A stretch of DNA of 64,000 nucleotides, taken from positions 868,001-932,000 of the forward strand of contig NZ_JAXIVS010000002.1 in the NCBI RefSeq assembly GCF_034259325.1, read 5' to 3'. The notes below the pieces were generated by a model. That model saw only the letters and a program-made list of their open reading frames with translations, had not been told where the DNA came from and ran no database searches. The stretch is from Hyalangium ruber (GTDB lineage: Bacteria > Myxococcota > Myxococcia > Myxococcales > Myxococcaceae). Position 1 is the first letter of the stretch, and every line of letters starts with the position of its first letter. A program made the translations under genes and the position numbers. Positions 62,851 through 64,000 of the stretch are shown here, piece after piece.

Positions 62851-64000
62851 ATGGGGTTGAGGGAGCTGAAGGAAACGGCACACCAACAGTACGTCCGGGG
62901 GAAGTTCGCGCAGTGCGCGCAGACGTACCATCAGATCCTCCGGCTGGCTCCGAGGGACCCGAACATGCGCGTGCGCCACGCGGAGGCCTGTCGGCGCGCG
63001 GGAGAGCGACTGCAGGCCATCGCCTCGTACCGAGCGGCGGCGGATCTGCTGCTGGAGCTGGGCTGCGAGTCCCGGGCACGAGGGGCGCTCAAGGCCGCGC
63101 TCGAGCTGGACCCGAATGATGTGCTGTTGCAGGCGGAGGTCGCGCGCCTGGATCCGCTGGCCTGCGCCGAGGACATGCCGACGGGCTTCCAGGAGCGCGA
63201 CGAGCTGCCCCTGCTGCCGCCGCTGGAGTCCGGGCTCGACCCTGTGCCGCCACCTTCGTCCACTCCGCGTCAGGTACACCTGATGCGCGGCGTGCCGAAC
63301 CGGACGCCGGCCCTGCCGCCGATTCAGCGCGCGCTGCCCGCCGCGCCGTCGATTCCACCGCTCCTGCCGCCGGTGCTGCTGCCCGCGCCGGGCATGCCTT
63401 CCACGCCCGCGTCCGGCTCGCCCACGAAGGCGCAGCTAGCGACCACGCTGCCGCCGCGCTCGGCGACGGCGGGTGGACGGGCACTGCCTGCTCGGGCGGC
63501 GACCTCGCCGCTGCCGCCGCGTTCCGGGACGCGGCCCTTTGCGCCTCCGGTCCTTCAGCCGGTGTCGGCGTCCACGCCGCCCCAGGGCCAGGCGACAGCT
63601 GGGAGCCCGGCGCCGCGAGTCACGGCCGCGTCCACGCTGCCGCCGCGCTCGATGACGCAGGGAGTGCAGGCTTCGGCGGCTCGGCCCATGGTTCCGCCGC
63701 CTCTGCCGCCGCGCACTCGGACGGCGAGCTATCAGGCTCCTCCGCCGCCTCCCAAGGAGGCCCTCCTCGGAGAGCGACACACGGTGCCCTTGGTTCAGAC
63801 GGCTCCCGCGTTGCCGGCGCCCACGTCCACGGAGGCGCCACGTCCTCGGCTGGAGGTGCGGCGCCTGTCGCCCAACGCGCTCGCCTTCCGCTGCTCGCCC
63901 ACGGACAGCTGGGCGCTCATCCGCTCGCGCACCCCGCTCGAGATGCACCTGGTGGATGATCCGGAGCAGCTGCCGCCCGAGCTGCGCGACTTCACGCTCG
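62851..64000 (+). CDS. TPR plus proline-rich protein, 3' end cut by window edge
   Basis: Open from ATG 62851 (AAGG about 6 bases upstream) to the right edge: 383 codons and no stop. The first ~95 residues have TPR-like helices (FAQCAQTYHQILRLAPRDPN, ALKAALELDPNDVLLQAE). Residues about 130-325 are a proline/alanine-rich low-complexity stretch with at least four near-repeats of the kind TLPPRS. After it a folded-looking part begins (LEVRRLSPNALAFRCSPTDS, then MHLVDDPEQLPPELRDF). I cannot name the C-terminal domain from this fragment. It probably interacts with other proteins through the TPRs. Confidence 0.8.
   Translation, partial: MGLRELKETAHQQYVRGKFAQCAQTYHQILRLAPRDPNMRVRHAEACRRAGERLQAIASYRAAADLLLELGCESRARGALKAALELDPNDVLLQAEVARLDPLACAEDMPTGFQERDELPLLPPLESGLDPVPPPSSTPRQVHLMRGVPNRTPALPPIQRALPAAPSIPPLLPPVLLPAPGMPSTPASGSPTKAQLATTLPPRSATAGGRALPARAATSPLPPRSGTRPFAPPVLQPVSASTPPQGQATAGSPAPRVTAASTLPPRSMTQGVQASAARPMVPPPLPPRTRTASYQAPPPPPKEALLGERHTVPLVQTAPALPAPTSTEAPRPRLEVRRLSPNALAFRCSPTDSWALIRSRTPLEMHLVDDPEQLPPELRDFTL

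Overview
The window is high-GC DNA with almost no non-coding space. It holds many Ser/Thr kinases, two-component proteins, an enhancer-binding protein, a SitA-like lipoprotein toxin and a retron of the Mx162/Sa163 kind. Together these point to a myxobacterium of the Cystobacterineae type (Archangium, Cystobacter, Stigmatella or Hyalangium relatives). This is inferred from gene content, not from a marker gene. I saw no rRNA, tRNA, CRISPR array or intact insertion sequence.

Region by region. 1-258 is the 5' part of a Coa1-like membrane protein. 322-8850 is a five-gene signalling cluster on the + strand: Ser/Thr kinase with TPRs, sigma-54-type activator with a degenerate FHA-like domain, 7TM histidine kinase with a zinc ribbon inside its dimerisation domain, lone receiver, PAS histidine kinase. 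8840-15366 is mostly housekeeping: M3 peptidase, DUF2267, quinone oxidoreductase, lipoprotein glycerophosphodiesterase, Uma2-like protein.

The most interesting locus is 15506-25748. It contains a 2183-residue WD40/HEAT-repeat protein, translationally coupled to a winged-helix plus SWIM zinc-finger protein. These are followed by a structured msr-msd RNA with 22-nt a1/a2 inverted repeats and a stem of about 37 bp, and then a 485-residue retron reverse transcriptase. As I recall the published retron classification, this matches the WHSWIM/HEAT class (type XIII). The whole set is probably one anti-phage or stress-response unit, with RT plus msDNA as sensor and the HEAT/SWIM proteins as candidate effector or scaffold.

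25749-35000 holds an ELWxxDGT-repeat lipoprotein, a CLC antiporter of possibly fluoride type, a TonB-like protein, an orphan AbiEi-type antitoxin, a CapA-like protein, a metallophosphoesterase and methylmalonate-semialdehyde dehydrogenase. 35085-39232 holds a single-chain TssB-TssC-like sheath protein away from any T6SS cluster, followed by a SitA-like toxin and a HEAT-like putative immunity protein. 39266-41930 is a set of small minus-strand genes. 42012-46533 runs ECF sigma factor, anti-sigma-like protein, FeeM-like N-acyltransferase, heme-oxygenase-like diiron protein, and a Ser/Thr kinase fused to a partial MshEN domain. 46566-48152 has a GAF-LuxR regulator and a long intergenic region with two strong palindromes and a hairpin. 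48152-57630 holds metabolic, transport and secreted hydrolase genes, including cysteine desulfurase, a beta-carbonic-anhydrase-like protein, an EmrB/QacA transporter, an M28 peptidase and a beta-propeller amidohydrolase. 57737-60545 is a type I HsdM/HsdS pair with no HsdR in view. The window ends with a GT39 enzyme, a secretin-N-like protein and a truncated TPR/proline-rich protein.

Boundaries were checked against start and stop codons by eye. Functional names rest on motif recognition without database searches.
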